Below, piece by piece: positions 11,840 through 13,297 of a stretch of DNA of 13,297 nucleotides. The stretch's first letter is position 1. Each line of letters begins with the position of its first letter. Made by a program: the position numbers and the translations under genes. The notes beneath the pieces were generated by a model, which was given only the letters and a program-made list of their open reading frames with translations, made no database searches and had not been told where the DNA came from. The stretch comes from Thermoplasmata archaeon (GTDB taxonomy: Archaea > Thermoplasmatota > Thermoplasmata > Thermoplasmatales > Thermoplasmataceae), in the NCBI GenBank assembly GCA_021802365.1, contig JAKAAJ010000028.1, forward strand, positions 1 to 13,297, read 5' to 3'.

Positions 11840-12973
11840 TCAGATTTCTTCCAAGAGACGCTCGAGAATCGCTGCCCGGACAGGCATCTCATTTACATCC
11901 AGTACCTCCTGTTCGGAATGTGCACCGTCCCCAACTGCACCAAGCCCATCCAGGACGGGAACACCCAGTGCTGCGCAGAAATTACCGTCGCTTCCTCCGC
12001 CAGCTGAAGTTTCCCGGAGTTCCCTGCCAAATTCCCTGCCAATCCTTTTGGCCAGTTCAAAGAGTCTCCCGGTTGCATCCGTCTTGCGCATTGGTGGCCT
12101 GTTCACTCCTCCGCTTATCTCTATTCTTACCCTGCTGTCCTTGGGCCGGAAAAGTCTTGCCTCTTTCATTATGCGTCTCCCTTCATCTTCCTCTACTATC
12201 CTGAAATCAACCTGCATGAATGCCTCTCCGGGAATTACATTCCTGGCGGTTCCTCCTCTTATGGTGCCAACATTTACTGTTGTTTCCGCATCCGGGTTGT
12301 TTAGAGCCTGAAGGAACTGGATCATTCTGGCCGCCTCTTTTATGGCACTGGCACCTTTTGAGGGATCAAGACCTGCATGTGAGGCCTTTCCCGTGATGGT
12401 GATGTCTATTTCGCCCACCCCCTTCCTTTCGGTCTTCAGGTTGCCGTTCAGTGACGGTTCCAGCACAAGAACTGCCTCAGCTTCCTTTGCCATTCCTTCT
12501 ATAAGTTCCCTGGAAGAGCCGCTTCCAATCTCTTCATCAGATGTAACCAGGAATATTATGGGCCTTTTCATCTTTCCATGTTTTTCCAGAGCCTTGAGTG
12601 CCCATACTCCCTGGATAATGCCGGCTTTCATGTCGAAGATCCCGGGACCTCTTGCCATTTCCCCGTCCTCCGATACAGAGAACGGTATTTTCTTGAGAGT
12701 GCCTTCCGGAAACACAGTATCATAATGTGACAGGATCAGGATTGGTTTCATAGTGGATTCCTCATTGAATCTTATGAGGAGGTTGTTCCCGGCATTCATG
12801 TTATCAATTACATTTACCGTACAGGAAAGATTATCCCGGAAATAATCTTCAAGATACTTTACACACCTGTCAAGGAGAATCTTGCTGCTTGAAGGCGTTT
12901 CCATAGTAACCAGGGTCTCCAGATCCTCGATCATATTCTTGTGATGGTCAAACAGGTAATCGGAAGGTTTCAT
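11840..12973 (-). CDS. M20-family metallopeptidase (carboxypeptidase G2-like)
   Basis: This 377-residue zinc peptidase has all the M20 metal and catalytic residues: H83 and D85 (SHYDTVFPEG), bridging D114 (GIFDMKAG), E147/E148 (TSDEEIGS), E172 (LEPS) and H352 (GAHSEQE). A dimerisation domain is inserted between about 184 and 290 (GKASHAGLDPSKG). The LEPS and SHYDTVFPEG wording points to the glutamate-carboxypeptidase G2 branch, which releases C-terminal Glu or similar residues; ArgE/DapE-type deacylation is also possible. There is no signal peptide, so it is cytoplasmic. ATG 12973 is preferred to a TTG at 13021. It gives a normal length and has an ATTCATAAAAC TATA-like box about 24 bases upstream. 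Confidence 0.9.
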   Translation of the reverse strand: MKPSDYLFDHHKNMIEDLETLVTMETPSSSKILLDRCVKYLEDYFRDNLSCTVNVIDNMNAGNNLLIRFNEESTMKPILILSHYDTVFPEGTLKKIPFSVSEDGEMARGPGIFDMKAGIIQGVWALKALEKHGKMKRPIIFLVTSDEEIGSGSSRELIEGMAKEAEAVLVLEPSLNGNLKTERKGVGEIDITITGKASHAGLDPSKGASAIKEAARMIQFLQALNNPDAETTVNVGTIRGGTARNVIPGEAFMQVDFRIVEEDEGRRIMKEARLFRPKDSRVRIEISGGVNRPPMRKTDATGRLFELAKRIGREFGRELRETSAGGGSDGNFCAALGVPVLDGLGAVGDGAHSEQEVLDVNEMPVRAAILERLLEEI

Positions 12974-13215
12974 GTTATGATTAACGACACTTGTTTTATG
13001 AATTATTCCCAAGTGTTTCAATAGAATATTTATTCCTGTTGATGATTCAAAATATCCTATTCCGGCAGTTTTCTACATCTCTTGTCCGGCAATTATGCGA
13101 AAGTCAGTTTTTCGATTTTCAATAACCGGAGGGATAATTTTGCCGGTGCTTTTGGGCTTTGAAATTTTAAATCTTCAAGAGTAAAAACTTATAACCTGAA
13201 GCTAATATGTAGCCC

Positions 13216-13282
13216 GTCCCAAAAATTAGTATATGTGATCTATGAACATATATGACGACATGGGACTAAAACTCGTTTAGTC
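13216..13282. repeat. Nested and overlapping inverted repeats next to a probable tRNA 3' end
   Basis: GTCCCA (13216-13221) pairs with TGGGAC (13261-13266). Inside it, TATATGT (13230-13236) pairs with ACATATA (13246-13252); both side gaps are exactly eight bases. GACTAAA (13264-13270) pairs with TTTAGTC (13276-13282) and shares GAC with the first arm, so the two structures exclude each other. The rest of 12974-13215 shows no gene, only an AT-rich TATA-like patch near 13187-13195. Confidence 0.5.
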
Positions 13283-13283
13283 A

Positions 13284-13297
13284 TGGGCCTCGGGAGA
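13284..13297 (-). tRNA. Probable 3' end of a tRNA gene cut by the right edge
   Basis: Read on the minus strand, the last 14 bases are T CTCCC GAGGCCC A. This fits a T-loop base, the 3' strand of a T stem, a seven-base acceptor 3' strand and a discriminator A. The tRNA-Val end at 11293 has the same arrangement. The other halves of both stems lie outside the window, so neither the identity nor the fold can be confirmed. Confidence 0.45.

Noticed and set aside
13242..13280. Short frame MNIYDDMGLKLV ending in TAG, possibly a stop read through as pyrrolysine
   Set aside because: Only 12 codons precede the stop, the bases form hairpins, and the next bases fit a tRNA end on the other strand.

Overview
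The window looks like chromosomal DNA of an acidophilic euryarchaeon, most likely in or near the Thermoplasmatales. This is inferred from the gene content and from the promoter style. TATA-like boxes lie about 25 bases before start codons, giving leaderless transcripts, and Shine-Dalgarno signals appear mainly inside operons. Several archaeal family types are also present: VapBC with a ribbon-helix-helix antitoxin, a CARF-winged-helix regulator, an HPP membrane protein and a tnpB-only IS605-type element. No 16S or other taxonomic marker is present, so the assignment is tentative.

Layout from left to right. Positions 1-460 hold the tail of a DUF427-like gene and a doubtful small membrane protein. 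Positions 514-1434 hold a vapBC toxin-antitoxin pair between two exact 17-base direct repeats. Positions 1501-3485 (minus strand) encode a C2H2 zinc-finger/six-helix membrane protein followed by a flavin disulfide-reductase homologue. Facing them, at 3689-4408, is a CARF-winged-helix regulator. Positions 4736-5976 (minus) hold a tandem AhpD/carboxymuconolactone-decarboxylase-like protein and a haloacid-dehalogenase pseudogene. Divergent from these, at 6064-7061, are an OsmC-family protein and an HPP membrane protein. Positions 7107 to about 8320 are an IS200/IS605-type element with tnpB only. Positions 8348-10668 (minus) form a mercury operon: a free-standing heavy-metal-associated domain, mercuric reductase, then a methyltransferase gene broken by one base. 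An HxlR-type regulator is divergent at 10804-11127. A tRNA-Val(CAC) follows at 11293-11365, then a two-helix pore-like protein, a convergent M20 carboxypeptidase, and what looks like the 3' end of another tRNA at the right edge.

Two themes connect the genes. The first is redox and thiol chemistry: a 13-base palindrome of the form GTCAAC-N-GTTGAC recurs before the zinc-finger membrane gene, before the CARF regulator and between the AhpD-like and OsmC genes. This suggests one local regulon covering peroxide and thiol functions. The second is mercury detoxification: the usual N-terminal metallochaperone domain of MerA is a separate gene, the regulator is HxlR-type rather than MerR-type, and a methyltransferase is translationally linked downstream of merA.

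A 13-base copy of the tRNA-Val 3' end at 492-504, in the same orientation as the tRNA, together with AAGCGAATA-type repeats near both places, raises the possibility that roughly 492-11304 is an old integrated segment. No integrase is visible, so this remains a hypothesis.
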